This document shows, piece by piece, positions 56,217 through 64,000 of a stretch of 64,000 nt of DNA (position 1 is its first letter; every line of letters starts with the position of its first letter). Position numbers and translations under genes: made by a program. This DNA is from REEB95 sp963810055 (GTDB lineage Bacteria; Pseudomonadota; Alphaproteobacteria; ATCC43930; CGMCC-115725), in assembly GCA_963810055.1 (NCBI GenBank), contig CAWEME010000004.1, forward strand, positions 62,001 through 126,000, in the 5' to 3' direction. The notes beneath the pieces were generated by a model. It searched no databases and was not told the DNA's origin. It saw nothing but the letters and a program-made list of their open reading frames with translations.

Positions 56217-58124
56217 CTACTGTTTCAGTTTTTCGATCATCACGCGGCGGATGGTGCCGGGCTTGATCGGCTGGCCCTTGACCTCGCTCCAGCAGTCGAC
56301 ATCGACCAGGTAGCGCGCGCGCAGCAGGATCGCCAGGGACGAATAGCGGCGGTTGCTTTCGTCGATGATCTTGTCCGCGGGACGGTCGCTCCAGTTGCTC
56401 TCGACGGTCATGACCTTCTTGAACCCCTGCATGATTTCCTTGATCCCCGGCGGCAGGGGCTGGAGGAACTGGAGGTGCATGGAGGACACCTTGTGTCCTT
56501 CGGCGCGCATCGTCGCGACCGCTTCCTCGATCGCGCCCTTGGTGCTGCCCCAGCCGATCACCAGCAGATCGCCCGTGGGATCGCCGCAAACCGCCGGCGC
56601 CTTGAGGGTTTTCTGCAGCGCGGCCAGTTTCAGGCTGCGGAAGCGCAGGGCCTGTTCGTTGATCTCGGCGTCGTAGGCGACGTGGCTGTCGCTGTCATGC
56701 GCGAGGCCGGTGAGGGTGTGCATGCCGCCGGGCTGGCCCGGAATGAAGCGGCGGGCGAGGCCGGTGGTGTCGTCCCAGGCGTAGGGCTTCGCGCCGTCGG
56801 GAACCGGGCTCTGGTCGACCGGCGGCGCCATCCAGCTTTCGCTGAATTTCGGGCGCGGGAAGGGCTGCTGCGAGGTGGCGAGCCCGGCGTCGGACAGCAC
56901 CACCACCACCATGTTGAAGGTTTCGGCGATCTTGCGCGCGGTGATGATCGAATAGAAGCATTCCTCGATGGTGCCCGGCGCCATCACCACCTTGGGCGCG
57001 TCGCCGTGGCTGCCGAAGATCGCGGCCATGAGATCGCCTTGCTCCATCTTGGTCGGCTGGCCGGTGCTGGGACCGCCGCGCTGGACGTTGACCACGACCA
57101 GGGGGATTTCTCCCATGACCGCGAGCCCGATCGCCTCCTGTTTCAGGGAATAGCCCGGGCCGGAGGTGATGGTGACCGCGCATTTCCCCGCGTAAGAGGC
57201 CCCGATGGCGAAGGCGCAGGCGGAGATCTCGTCCTCGGCCTGGTGCACGATGCCGCCGACCTTCTCGAAGACTTCGGACAGATAGTGCGAGGCCGAGGTC
57301 GCGGGCGTGATCGGGTACATGGCGCAGATTTCCATCCCCGACGCCATCACCCCCAAGGCCACCGCCGTATTGCCGTTGATCGCGATTTGCGGCTCGGTCG
57401 GGCGCGTCGCCGGGATGCGGTAACAGAAATCGAGATTGGCTTCCGCCCACTTGTTGCCGGCTTCCAGCAGCTTGATGTTGGCGTCGACGACGGCTTTGTC
57501 CTTCTTGCCGAAGGCGAGCACGATCTGGTCCACCGCCAGCTTCGGATCGAGGCTGTAGATGTGGCAGAGCATGCCGAGGGCGAACATGTTCTTGCCGCGC
57601 CGCGCGTCGGTGACGACGGCATGGCACTCCTGCTCCATCGGAATTTCGTAGACCTTGTATCCCGCGGCCACCAGCCGGTCATGGGTCTCGACATAGGACG
57701 CCACGATCTTCGGATCGGCGTTGGTGCGCCACATGCTTTCCAGCAGGATGGTGCAATCGGGCTTGAGTTCCTTCGCCCGCACCCGGCCGAGCAGCACCTG
57801 TTCGTTGAACGCCACCACCAGGTCGGTCTCGTCGCCGCCATTGGTGATGTAGCCCGAGCCGATGCGGATGCGGTTGCCGCTGGCCCCGGCGACGCTGCGC
57901 GCCGGCGGGCGGATTTCGGCGGGAATGATCTCCGTGGTCCAGACGCCGTTCCCCATCTGCGCCGCGATCGCGCCCAGGGACTGGCCGCACTTCTGCGCGC
58001 CTTCGCCGGAATCACTGATGATTTCGATGATGTGTTCCTTCAGTTCGACGGCCGCTTTTCTCGCGGGCGATCGCTTTCCGATGGGGGCCTTCTCAAGCGC
58101 GCTTTGTATGGTCATGTCGTCCAT
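56217..58124 (-). CDS. korA: 2-oxoacid:ferredoxin oxidoreductase subunit alpha (gamma-alpha fusion, KorA-like)
   Basis: 635 aa. The N-terminal gamma domain has SDSGEGAQKCGQSLGAIAA and IPAEIRPPARSVAGASGNRI. The alpha/pyrimidine domain (from about 245) has INGNTAVALGVMASGMEICA, MYPITPATSASHYLSE and the Glu region HQAEDEISACAFAIGAS. VQRGGPSTGQPTKMEQGDLM is the classical Kor/Por signature. The C-terminal domain ends the chain. It forms a heterotetramer with KorB. An aerobic alphaproteobacterium with this enzyme plus an NADPH-linked flavoprotein could use it for low-potential electrons or reductive carboxylation. Confidence 0.93.
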   Translation of the reverse strand: MDDMTIQSALEKAPIGKRSPARKAAVELKEHIIEIISDSGEGAQKCGQSLGAIAAQMGNGVWTTEIIPAEIRPPARSVAGASGNRIRIGSGYITNGGDETDLVVAFNEQVLLGRVRAKELKPDCTILLESMWRTNADPKIVASYVETHDRLVAAGYKVYEIPMEQECHAVVTDARRGKNMFALGMLCHIYSLDPKLAVDQIVLAFGKKDKAVVDANIKLLEAGNKWAEANLDFCYRIPATRPTEPQIAINGNTAVALGVMASGMEICAMYPITPATSASHYLSEVFEKVGGIVHQAEDEISACAFAIGASYAGKCAVTITSGPGYSLKQEAIGLAVMGEIPLVVVNVQRGGPSTGQPTKMEQGDLMAAIFGSHGDAPKVVMAPGTIEECFYSIITARKIAETFNMVVVVLSDAGLATSQQPFPRPKFSESWMAPPVDQSPVPDGAKPYAWDDTTGLARRFIPGQPGGMHTLTGLAHDSDSHVAYDAEINEQALRFRSLKLAALQKTLKAPAVCGDPTGDLLVIGWGSTKGAIEEAVATMRAEGHKVSSMHLQFLQPLPPGIKEIMQGFKKVMTVESNWSDRPADKIIDESNRRYSSLAILLRARYLVDVDCWSEVKGQPIKPGTIRRVMIEKLKQ

Positions 58125-58178
58125 GTTTTCCCGTAATCGCTGTCGAGCGGTCGCGTTGCCAGGCCGGGGGTTCGGGGC

Positions 58179-59684
58179 CTAGGCAACGCGCACGCGCGCG
58201 AAATTCCGCTCCTTGGTGTCGATGCCCAAAAACGTGCCGGCGCCGGTTTCGCCCCGGCTGAGATAAGGCAGCGCGGCGTCGCGGATGCCGAGATAGGCTT
58301 TCATGCTGCGCGCCGCCTTGCGGCCCGCGCCCATGGCCTCGATCACGGTCGCGGCGCCGGTGACGATGTCGCCGCCGGCGAAGACGCCCGCCACCGAGGT
58401 CGCCAGATTGCCGTCGACGCCGATATAGCCCCATTTGTTCAGTTTCAGCTTCGAGGTCTGTCCCATGATCGGATTGGCGTTGGTGCCGATCGCGTAGACG
58501 ATCAGATCCGCCTCGAAATCGAATTCGCTGCCGGCGACCGGAACCGGGCGGCGCCTTCCCGATTCGTCGGGCTCGCCCAACTCCATGCGCACGCAGCGCA
58601 TGCCGCGCACGTCGCCCTTGCCGTCGTCGTGAATCGACACCGGGTTGGTGAGCCAGTGGAATTCCACCCCTTCCTGCTCGGCGTGATGCACTTCCTCGGC
58701 CCGCGCCGGCGCCTCGGTGCGCGAGCGGCGGTAGATGCAGTACACCTTCTCCGCGCCCAAGCGCAGCGCCACCCGGGTCGCGTCCATCGCCGTGTTGCCG
58801 GCGCCGACGACGGCGACCCGCTTTCCGATGGGCATCGGCGTGTCGAAATTCGGGAACTCCTTGGCGCGCATCAGGTTGCAGCGCGTCAGGAGCTCATTGG
58901 CCGACAGCACGCCGTTCAGGGAATCGCCCGGGATCCCGAGCATGGTCGGGTAGCCGGCGCCGACGCCGACGAAGACCGCGTGATAGCCCATCTCGTCGAT
59001 CATCTGTTCGATGGTGAACAGGCGGCCGACCAGGGTGTTGCATTCGAACTTGATCCCCAATTTCTTCAGATTGTTGATCTCGGCGTCGATCACCTCGTTG
59101 GGGAGGCGGAAATCGGGAATGCCGTATTTCAGCACGCCGCCCGCCTGGTGAAAGGCTTCATAGACGGTGACGTCGCAGCCCGCCTTGGCCATGTCGGCCG
59201 CGCACGCCATGCCCGCCGGCCCGGAGCCGACGATCCCGACCTTGAACCGGTTGGGCTCGATATAGGGGATGTTGACCCAGCCCTCCTTGATGGCGGCGTC
59301 GCCGACGAACCGTTCCAGGCGTCCGATGGCGACCGGTTCGAGCGAATCGCCGACGGTGCACACTTCTTCGCATTGGGTTTCCTGCGGACACACCCGGCCG
59401 CAGATCGACGGCAGCAGATTGGTGTCGGTGAGGATGTCGTAGGCGCCGCGGAGGTTCTTCTCGGTTATCTTCTGGATGAAGCCGGGGATGTTGATCCCGA
59501 CCGGGCAGCCGGCGATGCAGGGTTCGTCCGGACACATCAGGCAGCGCTCGGATTCGCGCTGCGCGTCCTCCAGGCTGTAACCGCAGGCGACCTCCTGGAA
59601 ATTCTTCGCCCGCGCCTGCGGATCCTGCTCGCGCATCGCCGTGCGTTCTTGCGGAATGTTCCTTATCGTCTTCTTCTTTGCCAT
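58179..59684 (-). CDS. NfnB/GltD-like NADPH-binding flavoprotein with two 4Fe-4S sites
   Basis: 501 aa from MAKKKTIRNIPQERTAMREQ. The N-terminal Cys clusters (CLMCPDEPCIAGCPVGI; ICGRVCPQETQCEEVC) bind two 4Fe-4S centres. The FAD site VGIVGSGPAGMACAADMAKA, the NAD(P)H site VAVVGAGNTAMDATRVALRL and the FAD-closing GVFAGGDIVTGAATVIEAMG are intact. The family includes the NfnB subunit of NADH-dependent ferredoxin:NADP oxidoreductase and glutamate synthase small subunits. No gltB is present, and an NfnA-like gene is just upstream, so an Nfn-like role feeding electrons from KorAB is inferred. Confidence 0.85.
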   Translation of the reverse strand: MAKKKTIRNIPQERTAMREQDPQARAKNFQEVACGYSLEDAQRESERCLMCPDEPCIAGCPVGINIPGFIQKITEKNLRGAYDILTDTNLLPSICGRVCPQETQCEEVCTVGDSLEPVAIGRLERFVGDAAIKEGWVNIPYIEPNRFKVGIVGSGPAGMACAADMAKAGCDVTVYEAFHQAGGVLKYGIPDFRLPNEVIDAEINNLKKLGIKFECNTLVGRLFTIEQMIDEMGYHAVFVGVGAGYPTMLGIPGDSLNGVLSANELLTRCNLMRAKEFPNFDTPMPIGKRVAVVGAGNTAMDATRVALRLGAEKVYCIYRRSRTEAPARAEEVHHAEQEGVEFHWLTNPVSIHDDGKGDVRGMRCVRMELGEPDESGRRRPVPVAGSEFDFEADLIVYAIGTNANPIMGQTSKLKLNKWGYIGVDGNLATSVAGVFAGGDIVTGAATVIEAMGAGRKAARSMKAYLGIRDAALPYLSRGETGAGTFLGIDTKERNFARVRVA

Positions 59685-59725
59685 GTCCTCGTTCCCTGCG
59701 GCGATCCTATGAATTGCGAACCGGT

Positions 59726-60674
59726 CTAGCCGCCCATGGAGTCCTCGAACGGGTCCGGCAGTTCGAGCAGTTCGCTTTGCGCGGCGCGACTTCACGGCAT
59801 GGAGCGCGCTGGGGCCGATTTCCTTGGTCATGCGGCAGCTTTCCGACCAGCGCTTCTCGGCTTCGTGCTCGACTTCCGTGAAGCGCCGCAAGCGCGTCAT
59901 CAAGTCGTCGAAATCGACCTGATGGCCGTCGAAGTCCGGGCCGTCCACGCAGGCGAATTTCACCTTGCCGCCGACCTTCACCCGGCAGCCGCCGCACATC
60001 CCGGTGCCGTCGACCATGATCGGGTTGACGCTGACCATGGTCTTGATCTTGGCCGCGCGCGTCGCCTCGGCGCAGGCCTTCATCATGACCGGCGGGCCGA
60101 TCGCGACCACCTCTTCGATATCGGGATGTCCCGCCAAGGCGACCTTGATGCCGTCGGTGATCATGCCCTTCATGCCGGCCGAGCCGTCATTGGTGCATAA
60201 AATGAGTTCGTCGCAGCAGGCGCGGAATTTGTCTTCCCAGAACACCAGATCCTTGGTGCGGAAACCGAGGATGGCGATCACATAGGCGCCGCTCTCCTTG
60301 AAGCCGCGCGCCTGGGGATAGATCGGCGCCACGCCCAAGCCGCCGCCGACGCACACCACCTTCTTCGCGTGGCTGATCGGGCTGGGGATGCCCATCGGGC
60401 CGACCATGCCGTAGAGCGTCGTGCCGACCCGGCATTCCTGCTGCATCTGCTTGGTGGTCTTGCCGACCGCCTGGATGACCAGGGTGATGGTCCCTTTCTT
60501 GCGGTCGAAATCGGCGATGGTGAGCGGAATCCGCTCGCCGTGCTCGTTCAGCATGACGATGACGAATTGCCCCGGTTTGGCGGCCTTGGCCATCAGCGGA
60601 TGGCGCACCTCAAGCAGGTAAGTGACATCCGAGAAATCCTCTCGCGCCACGATTTCGAAATTGGACGTTTCCAT
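59726..60674 (-). CDS. NfnA/SudB-like ferredoxin-NAD(P) reductase subunit (frameshift at the 3' end)
   Basis: About 315 aa. The FAD-binding barrel (LLEVRHPLMAKAAKPGQFVI; GERIPLTIADFD) is followed by an NAD(P)-binding fold (VVCVGGGLGVAPIYPQARGF) and a C-terminal [2Fe-2S] site (GTGMCGGCRVKVGGKVKFAC). As written it runs on into the NfnB-like gene. An extra A (T in the TTT at 59776-59778 on the plus strand) is the cause; corrected, it ends ELLELPDPFEDSMGG with TAG at 59726. It is first in the kor operon, 41 bp before the NfnB-like start. Confidence 0.85.
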
Positions 60675-60941
60675 CGTTCCTTTTCCACGACAGCCCGTTA
60701 GCCTTATTTTTCAAGGGCGTAATCCCAGGCGCCTGATGCGGGCGCGACCAGTCCGATAACCGCCGCGAGTATCCAACCGGCGGTCCGGACATGCTTTGAC
60801 ATGGATCAATGTCCGGGCCGGGCCGGGATGACGCACAGGGCAAGGCGGTGACGGGGACTTGGCGCCGGCCCGGGAGACGATCCCTGGGTCCACCCGGCCG
60901 GGCCCGATTCGAACCCGCGCGCGGCGGTTTGCCGCAGCCGC

Positions 60942-62252
60942 CTATCGGCCGTAAAGCGCGGTGGGAAGCCACAAGGCCATGTGGGGGAAGGCCAGGAGCA
61001 GGACGATGAGCGCCGCCTGGGCGAGGAGAAAGGGCACGACGCCGAGATAGATCGCGGACAAGGGGATATCGGGTATCTGGGCGCGAATGACGAACAGGTT
61101 CATGCCGACCGGGGGATGGATCAGCCCGATCTCCATCAACGTCACCAGCATCACGCCGAACCACACCGGATCGAAGCCGTTCTCCACGACCAAGGGAAAG
61201 AAAATCGGCACGGTCACGAGGATCATGCCGATGGCGTCGAGGAAGCAGCCCAGGACGATGTAGATGACGATCAGGACGATCATCACGTTGAGGGGCGACA
61301 GGCCCGCTTCGCGAACCAGCGCCACGAGAGGTGGCCGGCAATTGCGTCTGCACGACGAAGTAGGAAAACAGAAACGCCCCGATCATGATGAAAAACAGCA
61401 TCGCCGTGGTCTGGACCGACTGCCTCACGCATTTCCAGAACTTGGCAAGAGACATCTGTCCGGTGATCGTGGCGAGCAGGAAGGCGCCGAACGCGCCGAT
61501 CGCGGCCGCTTCGGTCGGGCTGAACAGGCCCGCATACATGCCGCCGATCGACACGCAGAAGAGCAGCGCGATCTCCCACATCTCCAGCATGTCGCGCAGG
61601 CGCTGGCGCAGGGGCAGAGCGCTGTCCGGATTTCGCCCAAGCCGGCCGCACCACGACCAGAATCCCGACCACCAGCATGTAGAGCACCATGAGAACCAGG
61701 CCGGGGATCAGGCCGGCGGCGAACAGCCTCAAAACCGACTGCTGCGCGATGATCGCGTAGATGACGAAGATGATCGACGGCGGCAGCAATATGCCGAGGG
61801 TTCCGCCCGCCGCCACCACGCCGGTCGAAAGCCGGTCGTCGTAGCCGGCCGCCCGCATTTCGGGGATCGCGATGCGGCTCATGGTCGCGGCGGTGGCGAG
61901 CGAGGAGCCGCACACCGCGGCGAATCCCGCGCACGCGCCGATCGTCGCCATGGCCTCGGCGCCGCGGAAGCCGTTGAACAGGGATTTCGTGGCCTTGAAG
62001 AGCTTGGCCGACATGCCGAATTCGGAGGCGACCGCGCCCATCAGGATGAACAGCGGCACGACGGAAAGCGCGTAGCCCGAGGCGATGTCGAAGGGCGTGT
62101 TGCCGAGCACGAGCAGGGCCTTCTGCCAGCCTTCGATGGCGGCATAACCGGCGAAGCCGACGATGCCCAAGGCAACCGCCACCGGCACGCGCATGAAAAT
62201 GAGCAGCCAGAAGGGCGAGCATGCCGAGCAAGCCGATGGTTTGCGGCGCCAT
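60942..62252 (-). CDS. dctM: TRAP transporter large permease DctM (three frameshifts)
   Basis: About 436 aa when repaired, with some 12 hydrophobic helices. It starts MAPQTIGLLGMLALL. Extra bases lie near 62206, at 61626-61627 and near 61329. The repaired pieces join as LLIFMRVPVAVALG, then AWAKSDSALPLRQRLRDMLE, then QTQLPATLVALVREAG. GILLPPSIIFVIYAII, GFDPVWFGVMLVTLMEIGLI and HPPVGMNLFVIRAQIPDIPL are the DctM signatures. It ends PTALYGR. It begins 2 bp after the dctQ stop. Confidence 0.88.
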
Positions 62253-62254
62253 GC

Positions 62255-62744
62255 TCACGCTTTCCGCCGCACCAGATTTTGGACGTCGCGCAGCGCCGGC
62301 AGGCACAGGGCGATGATGGAACAGACGGTGCCCAGCAGCATGGGCGCCCAGAACGCGACCAGGGGAATGGCGAGGTCCGAGGTCGTGTCGCCGAACGCAT
62401 AAGCGTCGCGCGCGCGCGCCGCCATGGTCCACAGCATGGCCGCGAGGAAGGCGAGGGAAAAAAGCCGGGCGAAGGTCCTGAACCAGTCGATCACGCGGGG
62501 GCCGAACACATGATCCGCGATGTCGACGGTCACGTGCCCGCCGCGCACGAAGGTCTCCGGAATGCCGAGAAAGACCATGTAGACCAAGCGTGCCTTGAAC
62601 GAGCTCGACCGATCCGTAAATCGGCTTGTCGAAGACGTTGCGCAGGAACACGTCGGCCACCGTCACCAGCATCATGACGGTGAGCGCCGCGCCGGCGACG
62701 TTGGTCAGAAATCGCGCAACCCGGTTCGGCGGCGGATCTGTCAT
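62255..62744 (-). CDS. dctQ: TRAP transporter small permease DctQ (one frameshift)
   Basis: About 162 aa with four helices. MTDPPPNRVARFLTNVAGAA opens the first helix. An extra A at 62598-62599 breaks VELVKARLVYMVFLGIPETF; corrected, it continues GGHVTVDIADHVFGPRVIDW to DVQNLVRRKA. The VFLRNVFDKPIYGSVEL and RGGHVTVD stretches are typical of DctQ. It lies between dctP and dctM. Confidence 0.85.
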
Positions 62745-62787
62745 GCCGGCTCCGTGCGTCCTTCGCCGCTCAATGCCGGCCCGCGGA

Positions 62788-63824
62788 CTAGGGCTGCTTT
62801 CCCTGGCTCGCCTGGAGAGCCGCCACTTTCTCGGTCAGCGCCTTGAAAAATTGCGACGCCTTGAGCCCTTTCTGGTCCTGCTCGGCGACCAGCTGGGCGA
62901 CGGCGGCCTTGGTCGCGGCCTGCGAAGGCTTTGCGCTGGCTTGGCGACAGATCGATGATCTCCATCCCGTTCTTGCGCGCATAGGCGCGCCCGTCCAGCG
63001 CCGCTTTGTCCGTGGCTATTCCCATTTCCTGCGCCGCCTTGAGGCCGGTCGTGTCGTCGATGAGTTTCTTCAGATCCGCCGGCAGGCCGTCATAGCTGGC
63101 GCGGTTCATGGCGAGGACGAAGGTCGTGGCGTTGCCGCCCCAGTCGGTCACGTACTTCGCCGAGACCTGAAACGATTGCAGTGCCTCCCACGCCAGCAGC
63201 GCCCCGTCGATGGTGCCCTTGTTGAGCGCATCGGCGATCTGCGCCGGCTCGATGAAGACCGGAACGGCGCCCAGCGCGCTCAGGGTCGCCGCGGCGACGG
63301 AGTCCGGATGCCGGATGCGCAATCCTTTCATGTCTTCCGGCCGGCGGACCGCGACCTTCGTGGTCACGAGAGCGAGCGGCGTGGTCGTGGTCAGGCACAG
63401 CACGTGCACGCTCTCGTACTCTTGGGCGAGGTAGCCGGGAACCAGCGAGGTGAGGGCGACCGAGCCCACCTCCGAGTTCGGGATGAGGAACGGCGCGTGC
63501 GACAGCTCGGTCAACGGAAAGCGGCCGGGCGTCCCGCCATGGAGCGCGAAGGAAATATCGGCCACGCCCGTCCTCGCCAGGTCGAACTGGTGCGGCATGG
63601 AGCCCATCTGGTTCGAGGGGAAAACCTCGACCTTGAGGCGCCCGCCCGAACTCTTGTTCAAGGTTTCGGCCCATGACTGGAGCCAGATCGTGTAATGATT
63701 GCCGATCGGCTCGAAGGTCGAGATTTTCAGCGTGGTGACGTCCGCCGCCGCGGCCGGGGGCGTCCACATCGCCCCGATCGTTCCCGCAACCACGCACAGT
63801 CAAAGCAGCCAATTTGAGTTTCAT
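62788..63824 (-). CDS. dctP: TRAP transporter substrate-binding protein DctP (two frameshifts)
   Basis: About 345 aa. The signal peptide starts MKLKLAALT. An extra base near 63800 interrupts it before VVAGTIGAMWTPPAAAAD. The mature protein has TLKISTFEPIGNHYTIWLQS, GVADISFALHGGTPGRFPLT, the family-typical VRRPEDMKGLRIRHPD, and NATTFVLAMNRASYDGLPAD with the substrate-contact Arg region. A second extra base at 62919-62920 splits KAFAAATKAAVAQLV. The end is LQASQGKQP. DctP proteins bind C4-dicarboxylates or other organic acids; the substrate is unknown. Confidence 0.88.
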
Positions 63825-63928
63825 CGTTTCCTCCTGCGTCTATCGCCCGTCTTGTTGGTTCGCGGGCTTCGGTCAATCGGCAACCGGTTGCCCGGTCCTT
63901 CAGTCCTTTCCGTCTCGCGCGCTCGCGC

Positions 63929-64000
63929 TCATTGCCCGCCGAGCAGCTTCGAGCCGAAGAACAGCGGCGACAGCGCGCGGACCAGCGCGAGCGAGTCCTT
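63929..64000 (-). CDS. 3' end of an unidentified gene (cut by window edge)
   Basis: The last 23 codons read KDSLALVRALSPLFFGSKLL with GGQ and a stop. They have good codon use and the same strand as the TRAP genes, about 100 bp upstream of dctP. Too short to assign. Confidence 0.45.
   Translation of the reverse strand, partial: KDSLALVRALSPLFFGSKLLGGQ

Noticed and set aside
58179..59684. Glutamate synthase small subunit (gltD)
   Set aside because: The family match is real, but there is no gltB, and the neighbours are an NfnA-like gene and korAB, so an Nfn-like electron-transfer role is more likely.

Overview
The window is GC-rich (roughly 65% by eye) and densely coded, and reads as a chromosome segment of an alphaproteobacterium. 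The genes point to a Rhodospirillales-like lineage, but no 16S rRNA or other decisive marker is present. Support comes from typical alphaproteobacterial gene orders: ffs next to dnaX; pheA-kdsB beside a membrane-anchored cytochrome c; comF-grxC-nitrilase; secA divergent from ppiC-argJ-mutT; accA-xerD divergent from aroK-aroB; and bolA divergent from a J-protein gene and cobS-cobT. kdsB and the TRAP and Yej transporters fit a Gram-negative cell. cobS/cobT indicate the aerobic cobalamin pathway.

Layout. 1-5.2 kb: dnaX (runs off the left edge), SRP RNA, nudC, an ABM-domain protein, pheA, kdsB, cytochrome c. 5.2-6.6 kb: an AT-richer insert with one orphan 354-aa gene, lying between two copies of the cytochrome c 3' end. 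6.7-10.2 kb: a sensor kinase, intergenic palindromic repeats, fumC. 10.2-13.4 kb: an antitoxin-like gene, the stump of its toxin, and an AT-richer three-gene island (HEPN protein, ParB-like protein, second HEPN protein). 13.5-19.9 kb: hisN-like phosphatase and the Yej-type oligopeptide ABC transporter. 19.9-34.3 kb: housekeeping and small genes (GST, pgk, UbiD-like decarboxylase, CBS protein, PAS-GGDEF cyclase, nitrilase, grxC, comF, methyltransferases, mutT, argJ, ppiC). 34.5-46 kb: secA, degP, a response regulator, accA, xerD, aroK, aroB. 46-52.9 kb: bolA, J-protein, cobS, cobT, an IalB-like protein, rlmN, tRNA-Met. 52.9-60.7 kb: a minus-strand operon for a 2-oxoacid:ferredoxin oxidoreductase (KorA, KorB) with NfnA/NfnB-like flavoproteins and a large ferredoxin-containing protein. 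60.9-63.8 kb: a TRAP transporter (dctP-dctQ-dctM). The last 72 bases hold the 3' end of another gene.

At least a dozen genes carry single-base frameshifts, including essential ones (dnaX, secA). Those that can be resolved all look like an extra base (argJ: an extra GC pair). They are dense in the last 11 kb. This looks like residual sequencing or assembly error rather than gene decay. It also makes two false gene fusions (degP with the regulator; NfnA-like with NfnB-like). Affected genes are annotated here as whole loci.

The strongest candidate for an undescribed system is the HEPN / ParB-like / HEPN island at 10.54-13.39 kb, inserted into a toxin gene. Second is the 354-aa orphan flanked by duplicated cytochrome c ends. 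Third is the KorAB-NfnAB operon with its unusual large ferredoxin-like partner.
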